Shown: piece after piece, positions 23,785 to 35,762 of the stretch
Position numbering within the stretch: the first letter of the stretch is position 1
Layout of the letters: each line of letters opens with the position of its first letter
DNA from: Leptodactylus fallax
Lineage: Eukaryota; Chordata; Amphibia; Anura; Leptodactylidae
Reading direction: 5' to 3'
DNA length: 64,000 nucleotides
Assembly: GCA_947044405.1 (NCBI GenBank)
Contig: CAMRHE010000115.1
Span: forward strand, 806,001-870,000
Notes under the pieces: generated by a model
Told to the model about the DNA's origin: nothing
Databases searched by the model: none
What the model saw: the letters and a program-made list of their open reading frames with translations, nothing else
Program-made: the position numbers and the translations under genes

Positions 23785-24036
23785 TCTGTGGTCCGAAGAG
23801 GCCCCAGAGTATAATAATTTAACTTCTGGTATGATTGAGTATCTGTGGGAGTTGCTGGAAAATTAAATGCAATCCATGGAGACCCCAACCTCATAACTTA
23901 CAGGATATATTGGACAGATCTGGTGCTACTGTCTCCTGATGTCAGTGAGTTCATAGGTCAGAACTATTTTTGTGGCACGAGAGGGAACAACATAGTATTA
24001 GGGATATGATTTTAATGTTGTGGCTTATGTGTATAT
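23785..24036 (+). pseudogene. Tc1/mariner transposase C-terminal remnant
   Basis: The frame from 23831 reads IEYLWELLEN, stop, MQSMETPTS, stop, then ends VRTIFVAREGTT. This follows the C-terminus of a Tc1-like DDE transposase, in which the (P)IE.LW motif holds the last catalytic acidic residue. At least three in-frame stops and a diverged middle show it is dead. The end tttaatgttgtggcttatgt near 24010 matches the terminal region of the same transposon type. The upstream 23600-23830 is related to the segment at 54150-54490. Confidence 0.65.
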
Positions 24037-26048
24037 AGAGCGTAAGAGACATATTAGTGAATTCTAAATAATTCATGATTCCGGGTATGCTGTTCTGCCC
24101 AACATCATGCAGCTTTTAATGTACTTACTCTTATTTTACTTGACAACACGTCAAGCAGGAGAATTATCAAGGCCATTGAAGTAGCAATTATTCATTTTTT
24201 TGGCCTCCTTATCGCCCCCTGGGATTTCAGAGCCTAAACTCTGTTACTTACAGCTCTTTATTAATGATAATAATTGTCTTAGGTTAAGAAAAGAGAAGTG
24301 AGTGTTAAGAGGGCACATTTTTGGCAAAGCTGCCAAGCAAACTGCGCTTTGTCAAGACAGGCTGCATTCAGTACGTGAAGGAGAAGGAGGCCTCTTGGGC
24401 AATATTTTGTCTTGTTTCCTACAGTGATTACACTTTTCTAAAGTTCAGTGAAGGTCAGGTCTTGTTTCTTGGTAAATACTTACTGCATTAACCCTGTGAC
24501 TTCCAACGGTTTCTGCATAGCACGTGTAAGTGGGCATTCTGTGTTATAGAAACTATTGTATGTAGCTGCATTTCTCTTATGTTTTTTGATATTTAGATTG
24601 GTTTTGGGAAAAGATACAATAATCACAGATAGAATTGTCTTCAACCAGGGTGAAGATTCAGTTCATTGCACTACCCATTTATCTAAATACTTTTGCCAAG
24701 ACAGAGTAGATTGTAGGCAACCTGGCACTTGACACTCAGGGCACCTACGCTTTCTTCAGTCACCTCTAGCTATTACCCTTGGCTTTTTGATCAGCCTCAA
24801 ATTGCAAATCTGCCTAGTTACATAGGACTTTTTAACATCTCCACCAACACCAACTTTTTGCCTCCTTCAATAGGTGCCACTCCTTTGATTCTGGCACAGT
24901 TGGATTTTTTTTCTCTAGCTCTCACCATTCCCAAGTAATCATTTCTATTAGTTTCAGCACCCAATATGATAATTTGACTCTCTACTGGTGGGTAATTCCT
25001 GTCTGTCTGCTCCAGTCCAGGACCACCCACCTGACAGTAGAGAGCCATTTCAGCATATTAGGTGATGAAACTAACAACACTGATTGCTCAGGAATGGTGG
25101 GGGATAGAGAAAAAAATCACAACTGTGCTGGAATCAGGGGAGGGAAGCCTATTTCAAACAGTTGGAGTAGATGTTAGCGGGTGAATGTTCCTCTTTAAGT
25201 AGTGAAATATCCCCTGCTCTTATCACTACCTATCTAGGTGGAATTGTTGTTTATGACCCAAGAAAAAGTGAATGACGAGGAAAATCAGGACACCCCATGC
25301 ACATAAGATGATCTGCGGTCCCCATTAAAATTGATGGATATCATAGAAGGGGTCTTTTACTTGGGGCAGTTCAAGAATGGTGGTCCTACTCTGGTAGTTT
25401 TTATGTATTACAAGATTGGCGGGGGAATGTGTGGCTGCTAAGCAGCATTAGCAACTATGTGCCTGAGGTGAGAGTAACTGGCTATGCTTAAAATTGGGTT
25501 GTCTTTCTAAGACAACCCGTTTAAGATGACAACAATAAGTGACTGAGTTGGTGCATTTTTTATTTAAAGAGCAAGATGACTTTTTATAAATGCATTTTTA
25601 ATAAACTAGACTTTAATAGACTTTATGGCTATGCTCAGTCACCATAATGCAACATCTCAAAAAGAATTACAGTAGATTTGATATGTGCTTCATGACCTGG
25701 TAGAGATAAGATCATTGAGTTTGTGAGCGGTGGAGACTATGTACCGTTGTTTTGCAGTACATTACTAGTGAGCAGGTCAGAGATCTTTGCACTGAGATAA
25801 GTTATTTATATGTTTTATGGACACATGTGGTGTAATCGGCAGTGGATTCCTTCACTAAATCTGGGTTGGTGTAGTATAGTCTTTGTGGAGTCATCCCGTG
25901 GCTGTACTATAGTACATGGTAATCTGTATTGGACTAATGAAACAAATATGGGGAGTTTATGAAACTTTAGATTTCATAAAGATTCAGATAACTCGACCAG
26001 ACCACTCCATTCCATTTAGTAAAACTCCTCTGAGACTAAAATCATATG
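24037..26048 (+). other. ARHGAP25 intron, no gene seen
   Basis: 24930-25140 contains an inverted pair (attcccaagtaatcatttct near 24930 and gatgaaactaacaacactga near 25062, plus cctgacagtagagagcc), suggesting another foldback MITE. No coding exon was identified. Confidence 0.45.
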
Positions 26049-27603
26049 GAGCCAGATTTACTAATAGTTAGACATTGGAAAATTAGGCAGTCTGAAAGTA
26101 TACCAGATTTATCATGGTGACTGATGCTGGATGATAAATCTGGCGTATCTTTAGATTTCTAGTCTACATTGATACCACCTTTTATTTGGCTTACATTAAG
26201 ACAGAATTCTATGACACAATTATAACACATTTTTAGCACATTGCCTCCTTTTTCTGATAACCCACACCCACATATCTAGCAAGTCAAAAATTTTTAGCCC
26301 AAACTAGATGTGCCAAGGAGCAGCAAATATGCGCCACATTGCAACAAAGATGCATCATATTTTTGCCAGTGTCTATTTTTAACCCCAATAGGAAATCTGG
26401 ACAATAGTCTTTTTGTGGCACTTTTTGGTGCAGTTTTATGAACCAAAGCCAGGAGTGGATTAAAAAAAGAAGGAAAAGTACAAAGCAGAAGCAGACATTG
26501 CTGCTTTCTTTTATATCCACTCCAAGCTTTGACTCTAAAAACTGGCACAAAAAAAGACCCAAATTTACTATTGTGGTTTATGACTCGCCACTGATCTAGT
26601 TTGGACTAATATTTTTCCACTAGCTAGACGCGAATGTGGATTCTCAGAAAAAGTAGGCATGGCTTAAATATGCCACAGTGTGCCAAAAATGCATCAAAAT
26701 TGTGTTGTAAAATTTTGGCTCAAAGACAGACAACTGCAAGGTGGTATAAATGTAGACTAGACAGTCTAAAGCTGTATCAGGTACATGTAGGTGCGCCTGA
26801 ACTCAAATCTATGCCAGTCAGGAACCAGTGTTCTGGCATGAGCTACCCATTGTCTAAAAAAAAGTGTCGAGGAGGAGCTGAGATGCAGCATTGTGCACAT
26901 TTTTGCCCCCTTTCTAGAGACATCCCAGATACTAAATATGAGCCACTGTTGTTGTGGCAGTTTTTGAGCCAAAGCTAGAAATGGAATCTATGGATCCATG
27001 CACACGACCGAGTGTGCAGACGGGAGGGAGGGCTGATTTTATAGCAGAATACACTCGGATACATGACTTCCGTTCCCCATTGATTTCAAGGTGGGGGGTT
27101 CTGTTCCCATGTCGTGGAGCAGGATAGGACCTGCTCTATAATTATCAGGACAGAACAGAGCATTGGAAGCCCCTCAGACGGCACACACAGATGTGTGCAT
27201 GGGGTCTTAAGGAATGGGAAATATAAATAAAGGACATATACTTTTCCTACTTGCTGGATCCACTATGGACTATGCTGACCTAAATTTACTACTGTGTTTC
27301 TGTGTAGCCTCTGGCATAAATGTGGTTCAGCCTAGATGCATCTTTGACATGTCTTGGTGCATCTAGTTTGACCCATAATTTTCTGACTTGCTAGACATGC
27401 TTCTCAGTAAAAGGGAATTTGGCTTAAATGTGAAAAAATTTCTGCCAAATTGTGCCAAAATTTTGGACTAAAATTCTGGCTCAAAGTAAGCCAATTAAAA
27501 GGTGATATAAACTTAGAATAGACAATCTAAAGATACGACAGATTTATCATCCAGCATCAGTTACTATGATAAATCTGGCCCATTATTAGTAAATCTTGGC
27601 CAC
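26049..27603. mobile_element. Foldback element of about 1.55 kb with nested MITE
   Basis: The left arm (26049-26200: gccagatttactaatag, gactgatgctggatgataaa) is mirrored by 27450-27603 (tttatcatccagcatcagtt, ttagtaaatcttggc). Between them lie repeated gtgccaaaattttg-type phrases and another MITE at about 26990-27210 bounded by atgcacacgaccgagtgtgc and gcacacacagatgtgtgcat. No transposase was recognised. Confidence 0.7.
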
Positions 27604-27743
27604 GATGTGTAAAACCATCCTAATGCATGCATATTATTATTAGTATCAGTAAGTTTATGAGCTTTTTTCTTGTTTGGTTACGTCTTGGTTTAACTTGTGA
27701 TGCATGGCTGGACATTGACGTCTTTATATTCTAATGATTCTAG

Positions 27744-27851
27744 ATCACAATAAACCCACACAAGATGGCTACATCCTTATGGCAAATTCACAAGCAGAAA
27801 TGGAAGAATGGGTGAAAGGCATCAAAAAAGCATCAGGATTCCCTTCAGGAG
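27744..27851 (+). CDS. ARHGAP25: ARHGAP25 coding exon C (end of PH domain)
   Basis: The acceptor gattctag and donor agga g|gtaaca bound a 108-nt exon, phase 1 on both sides. It encodes DHNKPTQDGYILMANSQ followed by AEMEEWVKGIKKASG. This is the C-terminal PH helix with its invariant Trp at about residue 115. The loop before DGYILMA is a few residues shorter than in the mammalian protein as I recall it. The exon is symmetric in phase, so skipping would keep frame. Confidence 0.95.
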
Positions 27852-28236
27852 GTAACAAAGCAACATAAAATGTCTATGACAATCTGAAACTATTTCTGGA
27901 CCTTGGGAAGTAAATAAACATATCTATTTGCATTGCTATGTGCTATGTCATAAATGGAGGGGCTTGGTCTGAGGGATGACTTAGTAGTTACGGTTGCTTT
28001 CCATTATTATGAATGGGCGATACAGAAAAAGACAAGCACATTTAAAAAAAAAAGGTTTTCAAAACCATTCAAAGACGCAGCATGTCAATTTTTCCGGTGG
28101 AAATGCTCAGGTTTTACTTATATAGTTAATAAGGGAAGAAAAAACTGCAATAGAAACGTAGCAAAAACACAATGAAGAACGCTGCTGAAAAAACCTGATG
28201 TATTTCTGCTGCATTTTTTTCTGCAGTGGGGCCTTA

Positions 28237-28510
28237 GCCTTATAAATGGTTTTTCCAGGACTTTTTTTTTTATTGATGACCTATCCTTAGGATAGATCAC
28301 CAACTGAAGATCGGTGGTGGTCTGACACCCAGGACCCCCCATTGATCAGCTGGTTAAAGCCACAGCAGTGCTTGCATTGCCACTTCTACTTCTCATGCCA
28401 TGTGATGTCAAGTTCATCGCTCACATGGCCTGATCGCAGCTCTCTGTCCCATTCAAGAGAATGGGCTGAGCTGCGATGCTAAGCACAAATGCTGCACAAA
28501 TGTTTGGTGC
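28237..28510. mobile_element. Frog MITE with cctatcc/aggatag core
   Basis: Phrases tattgatgacctatccttag, gatcggtggtggtctgacac and cccattgatcagctggtt are shared with copies around 42850-43200, 52480-52830, 57190-57240, 61060-61140 and 63750-63880. Confidence 0.6.
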
Positions 28511-28551
28511 TATGCTTGGTAAGTACTGAGCTATCACTTATTCTTGACAAT

Positions 28552-28645
28552 ATTAAAATGAGCTCTTTGGACCAACAATGGCATTACTGTTTACCGCTTT
28601 GAAGCAGTAGTAACACCTTCATTGCTCCAAAGAGCTCATTGACTA
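28552..28645. repeat. Hairpin with agctctttgga arms
   Basis: atgagctctttggaccaaca near 28558 mirrors attgctccaaagagctcatt near 28620. This is probably the core of another foldback MITE. Confidence 0.65.
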
Positions 28646-29067
28646 AAAAAGCAATATTTAGTCAGTGGAGGCACCAATTCAGACGGGGAAAACATATTTG
28701 ATTCACGGGACCCAAATCTATCTTGGGTTGGAATCCAAAAAGGAGACCATCAGCTGATATTTGCTTGTTCTCCAAATGTTGACTTGCGTTTTCTATGTGT
28801 TCTCCACTTAACTACTATACTCCAAAAACATACTGATCGGAAGTTTCCTAAACCCTAACCTATGTAAGTAATAATAATGTTATTCTAGTGGATTTAGGTT
28901 TACCTGCAGGTATGTTATCAAGTACATGCTAGTAATGGAGAGTTGGCCATAGCCCTGTACAACTACTTGGGTTTGCTCTCGCCACAATGCGTGGACTGTG
29001 CAGACAGTGGTATCCTGTCATGCGTTTCTACCAAATATATAGTTAATGCAAAAGCAATGTTCCAACC

Positions 29068-29320
29068 ACATAGGGTTATAATGAATCTAACTACAGGTTA
29101 TGGGGATTAGGTCATTGGATATTTGGCGTTGATCCAAGGATTTATTCCGATAACTACATGGAGTCGGGAAGGATTTTTTTCCCTTAATATTGGGTAATTG
29201 CCATTTCTCTTTTTCCTTTCTCTGGATCAACACTTTAGGATTATAGGTTGGTCATGATGGACTTACGTCTTTTCTCAACCTTACTATTTATGTAGCTTTG
29301 TAACTATATGTTATGTAACA
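29068..29320. repeat. Dispersed repeat with gtcatgatggacttacgtc phrase
   Basis: ctctggatcaacactttagg followed by ggttggtcatgatggactta and a ctatttatgtagctttgtaa ending is a phrase I recognise from many frog loci. The class is not assigned. Confidence 0.45.
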
Positions 29321-29617
29321 CCATAATGACCTTTTCCTATATCAATTGATTATAGTATATTATAGAACTATCCTTGGGTTAGAAGGAGTTAACAATTAGC
29401 AGGTAATAGTGAGGTTTCACAGGGAGGGGGCAGAAATTCTGGTTTATACCTATTTCTTTAAAACAAAGGCAGCCTTTTGTATGAGAGGCAGGTATGAGCA
29501 GGCCCAACCCAGGATCCACAGCGTAGATGGAAAGCAGGAAAACAGCCTCTCGCTGACATCTGCAGCCTTGTGGGATCAAGTAACAGAAGAGAGAGCGATC
29601 TCCTCTCTTGTCTTAGG

Positions 29618-29729
29618 ATGCCTCAGTGTTATAAGAAATTAGGGTGGGATTTCGGCTGTATCCCGGCTCTGAAGATGAGACTGATATGCCTCGCTGACAG
29701 GAGAAAGACTGCTAAGCTGCAGCACAGAG
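29618..29729 (+). CDS. ARHGAP25: Candidate alternative first exon giving a PH-less isoform
   Basis: A frame is open from a stop at 29495-29497 through an ATG at 29618 and another at 29675. It reaches cagag|gtagcg at 29729, a possible donor in phase 1. Spliced to the next exon (acceptor at 31167, phase 1) it would give a basic leader, ...DRRKTAKLQHR, joined directly to AVFGQRLADT at the start of the GAP domain. ARHGAP24 and ARHGAP22 are known to have short isoforms whose alternative first exons add a basic peptide before the matching FGQ position. The surrounding 29400-29760 does not look like a repeat. One in three random donors would match phase and the donor is not strong, so this is a hypothesis. 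Confidence 0.35.
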
Positions 29730-29759
29730 GTAGCGATGACTGGTATTGGTATTACTAGG

Positions 29760-30194
29760 ATGATGTTCTGTACTTATACTAGATGTGCCATGTAATGGAG
29801 CAGGTCAGGAAGAAAATGGTTACATAAAAAGTCTCCAATTTTATTACATAATACTATTATTAGAATGTGCACTTTCTGGATGGGATTGGTCTGATATGAG
29901 AGCAAGAAGTTCTTGGAGAATTTTCCATCTTGCTATTTCTTCACTAATAGTGCTGCAATGACTTTGATATTCACAAAGAGAGACATTTCTGTTATATTAT
30001 CCATAACACCAAGTAAATGCAATTCCAGTACCCCCGTATTATGGTGCTATAAAAGCTCCAATTGTAATGTGACCTGTACAAGTCTATGTGACTGTACCTC
30101 CATATGCCTCTGCTATCAATAATGCCATGATCCATCAGATGTCATATACTACTCTGTACTAAAGTGCCGTACTATGAAGTACTCCATAGTACCA

Positions 30195-30240
<46 letters not shown>

Positions 30241-31167
30241 TCCATATGCCACCATACCGTCTCTGTGCATATACAGTATGTATATAGCACATCCTCTTCC
30301 TTAAAGTCTTGCTCTAGTTATGTTGCTGAACAGACCAGAATAGTTATGCACATAGACGATTTAAATAATTTTTTCGATCTCTGTGCCAAAAATGCAAGTA
30401 CTGCTACAAAATCTACTCGAGTAGTCTGAGGTGGAGACAGAGAGCTCCTCAACACCAAACCTGTCAGTGACCATCCATGTCATATAGTAGTTAATAGTTT
30501 TGTGTATTTGTAAATCGACATCTGCTCCTTTGGTTAGAAATTTCTCTAAATCTGGAGGCCAATGGCAATAACGTTTCATACTGGACAATCCTTCCTCCCC
30601 TTACACCTGTTATGGGATATCAGCATCTTCTCTACATCTCTCTATGTGACATTGGTACAGAGAAGGTAATACAGAATGCGAGACCATTGACATAATGATG
30701 TAATGAAAATGAAAGTTTATTACAAAAATTCTACACCATATTTTGTTCGACTCCTATACCTTCACACTGGGTTTGAAATGTTACATATTTATTTGTATGG
30801 CTAACAATTGCCTTGTGAATTTTCACAATTTCTTTTTCTGGCCCTATATACCACTCCATTGCACTTGGTATAATGTAGTTTTCTCAAGACTGCAATGTGA
30901 CACCGAAAACAATTGGACATATGGCCTGCCCTAAGTGGCAGGGTTACAGTATAAAGATGTCTTGCGTTCCTTCGTGATTTTGATTATTTTTACTTCTTGG
31001 CTCAGCTACTATGGTTTTAGATTAGTGTCTTGCAGAACATTATATACCCCAGTAGTAGGTGAAGACTCTATTTTTTTATAACCCTATAGTATTGTAGAAT
31101 ATTTCCAACCAGACGTGAAAGTCGCAGTTACCGATCCAACTATCTTTTCTATGCTATGTATTTGCAG
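29760..31167 (+). other. ARHGAP25 intron, no further exon seen
   Basis: Apart from the TA microsatellite no element or exon was recognised. ORFs on either strand are short and motif-free. Confidence 0.5.
30198..30239. repeat. (TA)n microsatellite
   Basis: About 20 uninterrupted TA units. Confidence 0.97.
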
Positions 31168-31375
31168 CTGTATTTGGCCAGCGTCTGGCAGACACCATGG
31201 CGTATGAGAGGAAATATGGAAGGCACATGGTTCCCATATTAATGGAAAAGTGTGCAGACTTTATCCTAGAGAAAGGATTGGACGAAGAAGGAATATTCCG
31301 ACTTCCTGGGCAGGACAATCTGGTGAAGCAGCTGAAGGAAGCATTTGATGCAGGAGAAAGGCCTTCTTTTAGCAG
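31168..31375 (+). CDS. ARHGAP25: ARHGAP25 coding exon D (RhoGAP, arginine finger)
   Basis: The acceptor is gtatttgcag and the donor is agcag|gtacat. The 208-nt exon encodes AVFGQRLADTMAYERKYGRH and on to EEGIFRLPGQDNLVKQLKEA. The GIFR motif carries the catalytic arginine finger, Arg171, codon CGA at 31299-31301, which completes the Rho-family GTPase active site. The exon ends in phase 2 with FS and two bases of an Arg codon. Confidence 0.97.
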
Positions 31376-32216
31376 GTACATTATAAAAGTACATACATGT
31401 ACTAGATAGTAGGTGCTTCTGATCATTCTGTATTCTCTATACAAAATAGCTCTCCTTCAGAAGGAAGTAAACTGTCTCTCTACTGCCACCTATCAGCTAT
31501 TTTTTTAAGAGCCAATACACATGACAAATCACCCAGCCAGAACTGTGTGCTGGTGAGAAGCAACAACTCCAAAACAATACTCTGTACAGATGTGTATCTC
31601 TGGTTTGGCTGGCAACCTGTGCGTTGCTTCAATAATTCATAAAGTGGTGGACATTGACTTCTACTTATAGAAGGTACTGATAAGAGTTTCATGATGGTGA
31701 GGATGTGTAGGATATAGGCAATGGGTTTATGAGGGGGTTCATAATATAAAATAATCTAATAAAATATAATCTATACAGTATGTTGCATATGTTTACTATA
31801 CTATATTATAAATATTTATCATTGTGTAGATTTTTTATTGTTGAGCCATATATACTTCTATATTTAGCACTTGTGTATGTTGTTAGCCTCGTCGAGTTGC
31901 TGCAACATCCTAATGTCCTTTTTCGGAATTAATAAATTTCTATTTTATCTTCTGGAGGAGATCTATTTTGCGTACTTTTTACCCAGGGATCATCACCCTA
32001 AAGATTCCGCACCAGTTGGATCTCCATAAGGAGAATCACCACCTTCTATATTTTTTTGCATGCAAAATTGTTGCTTTAGAAGTTCTCTAAAAACAGCAAC
32101 AAAAAAGTCATAGCATGTAAAGACTCTAGTACTGTTCTACCACCCATGGAAAATTGAGTTTAGTCTTTTTGTATGCACATACAGTATATCTTTTTTTGTC
32201 TTGTTGCCTCTATCAG

Positions 32217-32349
32217 GGACACTGATGTCCATACTGTGGCTTCTCTGTTTAAACTGTACCTGCGGGAGTTGCCCGAACCTGTCATTCCGTGGTCCCAGTA
32301 TGAAGATTGTCTAGCATGTGAAAATACAATGAATATTGATGAAGAAAAG
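32217..32349 (+). CDS. ARHGAP25: ARHGAP25 coding exon E (RhoGAP core)
   Basis: The acceptor gcctctatcag and donor aaaag|gtaagt bound 133 nt. It encodes [20 protein letters not shown] and then [18 protein letters not shown]. The [10 protein letters not shown] motif, with Lys208 and Arg212, is a hallmark of RhoGAP domains and contacts the GTPase. The PWSQYE segment matches ARHGAP25 rather than ARHGAP22/24, which have a different sequence at that point. Confidence 0.97.
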
Positions 32350-33167
32350 GTAAGTCATATTAAAATTATAACAGATTAAATAATGTAAATTATAACAGGC
32401 TACATGGCAACATGGAAACCAACTCAGAGATGCCACAAGAGCGGATACTTCAGTACAATTTATGGCGCATCATGCTTCCTTAAAAAAAAAAAAAACAAGG
32501 ACTGTTACTCAGTTGTCGCTTATTTTCTAACATTTTCTGTATTCACTGGCTAATGATTTTATGCTAATTTTATACTATATATAATTTAATTGTCATATTG
32601 AATATGGTGTCTGATCTGCCAGTATCATGTTCTAGGGCAGAAGGCACTGAGTCATATATTCTATAGTTCTGGTTCAGTATAAAGTAAATTCTGAGCTTAG
32701 GAGTCCAGTGAGCCTGCCTAGTGACTGACACTTTTATATTTGTGCACTTATACAGGGAAGTTTGTCAATCACTGATAGGTCTGCCAACTACAGTGTAGAC
32801 TTTTACCATAAAACTAGGTATCAATTTACTCAACTCCTCCTGCCCTATAACATCCTGCCTGCGGCTCAGCATGTTCCATTTGACACATTCCCTTAATGCT
32901 GGTCAAAATGGGCATTCATAGTCTAAAATGAGACCTATGATGAAAACCAATATATAGTAGAGCTACCCCTAAGACAGAAGAGTTTGATGGGAGGAAGGGT
33001 GATCTAATCTTAGACAGTATTCCCAAGTCCAAGCTGTTGGATGTTATGGTATTTGAAGAAAGAAGGGTGCCTTTGCAGGTTCATACCTTCCTTGAGGAAT
33101 GTACCAATCTGAGCAAACCCCTCTTCCCCTTCACCATATTATATTTTTGTATATGTGTCAGTATATA

Positions 33168-33420
33168 CAGTACTGTGCACAAGTTTTAGGCAGGTGTGGA
33201 AAAAATGCTGCAAAGTGAGAATGCTTTCTGAAGTGTTAATTTAATTAACTGTGCCCATGGCGTCATTGGTGATCCGACACATTAACAATTCTTAGACGAT
33301 TAATTGGAAACAGGAATAACCAGGTTGCCATGTTTTGGATCCTAAATGCCAGAACCATAAGGATGCTGCTGGTTTAGGGATCCCAAACCTGTTGCCAAAT
33401 TAAACACCCAAGGTTTTCAG
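33168..33420 (+). mobile_element. Tc1/mariner-type remnant, left end
   Basis: After a TA, the sequence cagtactgtgcacaagtttt and aggcaggtgtggaaaaaatg matches a well-known Tc1-like terminal region. The mirror-image right end is absent from the rest of the intron, so this is a truncated or internally deleted copy. The right limit is approximate. Confidence 0.6.
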
Positions 33421-33653
33421 TATTCCAGGAAAGTCATGTGTGTTCTGTTTGTGTGAGCGGTTACACATCATAGCTTTTTACGTAACATATGGGTGACTGA
33501 TATGTTACACGTCTTTCTGTAGAATTACATTCCCTGTGTTATGCAGCAGTATATTTGTGGGATTTATGTTATTGTATGATACAATGAATTAGTATTATAG
33601 TAGATGGTTCCTGTACCAGATGTTTAATAATAATTTCTGACTATTTTTTACAG

Positions 33654-33727
33654 GGTCATGAAGAGCTGATGAAACAGATAAGGCTTCTCCCTAGAGAGAA
33701 TTACAATCTGCTCAGCTTTATATGCAG
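33654..33727 (+). CDS. ARHGAP25: ARHGAP25 coding exon F (RhoGAP)
   Basis: The acceptor tattttttacag and donor tgcag|gtatat bound 74 nt. It encodes GHEELMKQIRLLPRENYNLL followed by SFICR. The LP..NYNLL..ICRFL helix is conserved in the family. It ends in phase 2 and completes an Arg codon with the next exon. Confidence 0.96.
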
Positions 33728-34782
33728 GTATATTGTAATCTTCATATCTGTAATGGGTCCTCCCGCCACCCACAACCCATGAGAGTTACATGATGTTTTC
33801 TGCATGGGGATTGTTGCTCAACACCTTGTGTATTTACACATTAGATGTTACACAACCAACTATATGTACACACCCACAATCTTACAAAACCACTGTACAC
33901 CCCCATAACTTGACTTGGCTTTTGATGTCTATCATCCCTTATTACACATGCTGAACACACCCATATCTTGCATAGTTACCCAGAAATGCCTTCATTTTAC
34001 ACATTTAGTTATCAAATCCAGTGGATCCTAGTGGCAAATGAATGGGTGTAAAGGTAAGCTTCAAATGGGGCTCATTTGACCACTTGGCCCTGTTGTATTA
34101 AGGATCCCATATTGTATCAGAGTTTAGGCACATCGGAGGATCCTCTAGGGAAACAGTTTGACCCCCGAATTGTAACATCTTAATTCCTTCTATTCCCTGT
34201 TCCCATTAGGGGACAGCCAACTTTAGATAATTGGCCAATACTGCCAAAAATTTGGTGAATTTGTTTATGTCCATCTTAAAGGGAACCTTAACGTTGAAAC
34301 TAAAATACAGTCAACAAAAAACCTTAAAGGTTTTGGTCACTTTATATAAACTTTTCTGTGATGGGTCTATATGTTAATGTTGTGCCTTTTATTTAACAGT
34401 GCTCTTTTCCCTTCTGTGCCCTTTCATTACAGTTGATGACAGGATGCCCCTTTCTTCTGTGGACAGCGATCCTATCCATAATATGGTGGCAAATGGAGGA
34501 CCATGTGACCACAGAGGTTAGACTCCTCTCCACTGCACCTGTGCTCTTTTCCAGAGTGCAGCGTGCTACTAGGGAGGAGGCTGAGTGACATAATAGTCAC
34601 CTGGTCCTCCAGTTGCCATGTTATGGATGAGGGCACTGTCCACAGAAGACAAGGGACTAGCAGAATGGTGGTGGGGTGTCTATCAACTGTAATAAAAAGG
34701 CACAGGGGGGAAAGAGCACTGCTAACTAAGTGATAATACCATAACATATTAACCCATCAGAGAAACACTTATATAAAGCCAA

Positions 34783-35115
34783 CCCCTTTAAAAGGAACCT
34801 GTCACATTGAAAATGCAGTATAATCCACATGTTATAGAGCAGGAGGAGCTGAGCAGATTGATATATAGTTTTGTGGAAAAGGATTCAGTATAACCTGTCA
34901 ATTTTTCATTTAAATCTCAGGAGTCCAGTGGGCGGTCCCTGTATGTATATGCAGCTGTTAATCTCACAGTAGGACCGCCCACAGGACTCCTAAACCCAGA
35001 ATAACCAGACTCTTAGATGAATAAATGACATGTTTTATGGAATCTTTTCCTACAACTATATGTTTCTTTTCTTTTAAGTTTGTTACAAAGGCATTTTTAT
35101 GCAAAGTCCTTTAAA
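34783..35115. mobile_element. TTAAA-type MITE with central hairpin
   Basis: The left end aaaaggaacctgtcacattg is typical of a T2/Kolobok-type frog MITE, and cctttaaa occurs on the right side. A central inverted pair is seen: ggagtccagtgggcggtcc near 34920 and ggaccgcccacaggactcc near 34973. Confidence 0.6.
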
Positions 35116-35397
35116 TATCATCCATCTTATTGAGACTTTGTGGTCTAGATGATACAGTACTTTACATCTTAATAGGTTTCAGGTTTATTCTGTGTATATT
35201 ATGTATAGATTATATTGGTTTACCATTATGGCTGTTAAAGTATTAGGAGGTAAATTCTAGGTGTAGAATAGGATTTTCAATAAAATAAAATGTGCAGTGG
35301 TAGTAGCTTTTCCGTTTTCTATTAACTTTGGCCTCCTTCACTTGGCTGCTTTTATTTCTGCTTCTTTATTAAAGAGCTGTGATCAATGACTCCAGGA

Positions 35398-35462
35398 ATA
35401 ATAATAATACATTTTATTTATATAGCGCCAACATATTCCGCAGCATTTTACAAAATATATAA
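35398..35462 (-). mobile_element. 3' tail of an L2/CR1-like LINE (or derived SINE)
   Basis: The 65 bp aataataataatacatttta..tatagcgccaacatattccg matches the 3' ends of the elements at 42307 and 48561. It is read on the minus strand and severely 5'-truncated. Confidence 0.7.
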
Positions 35463-35538
35463 TATCTAGTGTAGTCTATTTTAGCAGTGCATCAGTCTAT
35501 ACCTTTGTGATGGTATATCATATGTTCTATTATTGCAG

Positions 35539-35660
35539 ATTTCTCTATGAAGTACAGAAGAACTCCAGTGTAAATAAGATGAGCGTAGATAATCTAGCCA
35601 TGGTGATAGGAGTCAACCTCCTGAAGCCGAAAACAGAAGAACCAGTGGCTCTAATGAGAG
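35539..35660 (+). CDS. ARHGAP25: ARHGAP25 coding exon G (RhoGAP, conserved Asn)
   Basis: The acceptor ctattattgcag and donor gagag|gtatcc bound 122 nt. It encodes [20 protein letters not shown] and then [21 protein letters not shown]. Asn291 in GVNLL corresponds to the conserved GAP-domain Asn. The donor is followed within about 15 bp by a TATC microsatellite, and the frame continues through it as a YLSI repeat; that extension is intronic. Confidence 0.96.
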
Positions 35661-35671
35661 GTATCCTATCT

Positions 35672-35673
35672 GC

Positions 35674-35722
<49 letters not shown>

Positions 35723-35762
35723 ATATCTTTCTCATATCTATCTATCTCTCTCTCTAATATCT
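35672..35762. repeat. (TATC)n microsatellite beside a splice donor
   Basis: About 11 TATC units start about 12 bases after the exon G donor, then continue imperfectly to about 35762. Confidence 0.95.
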
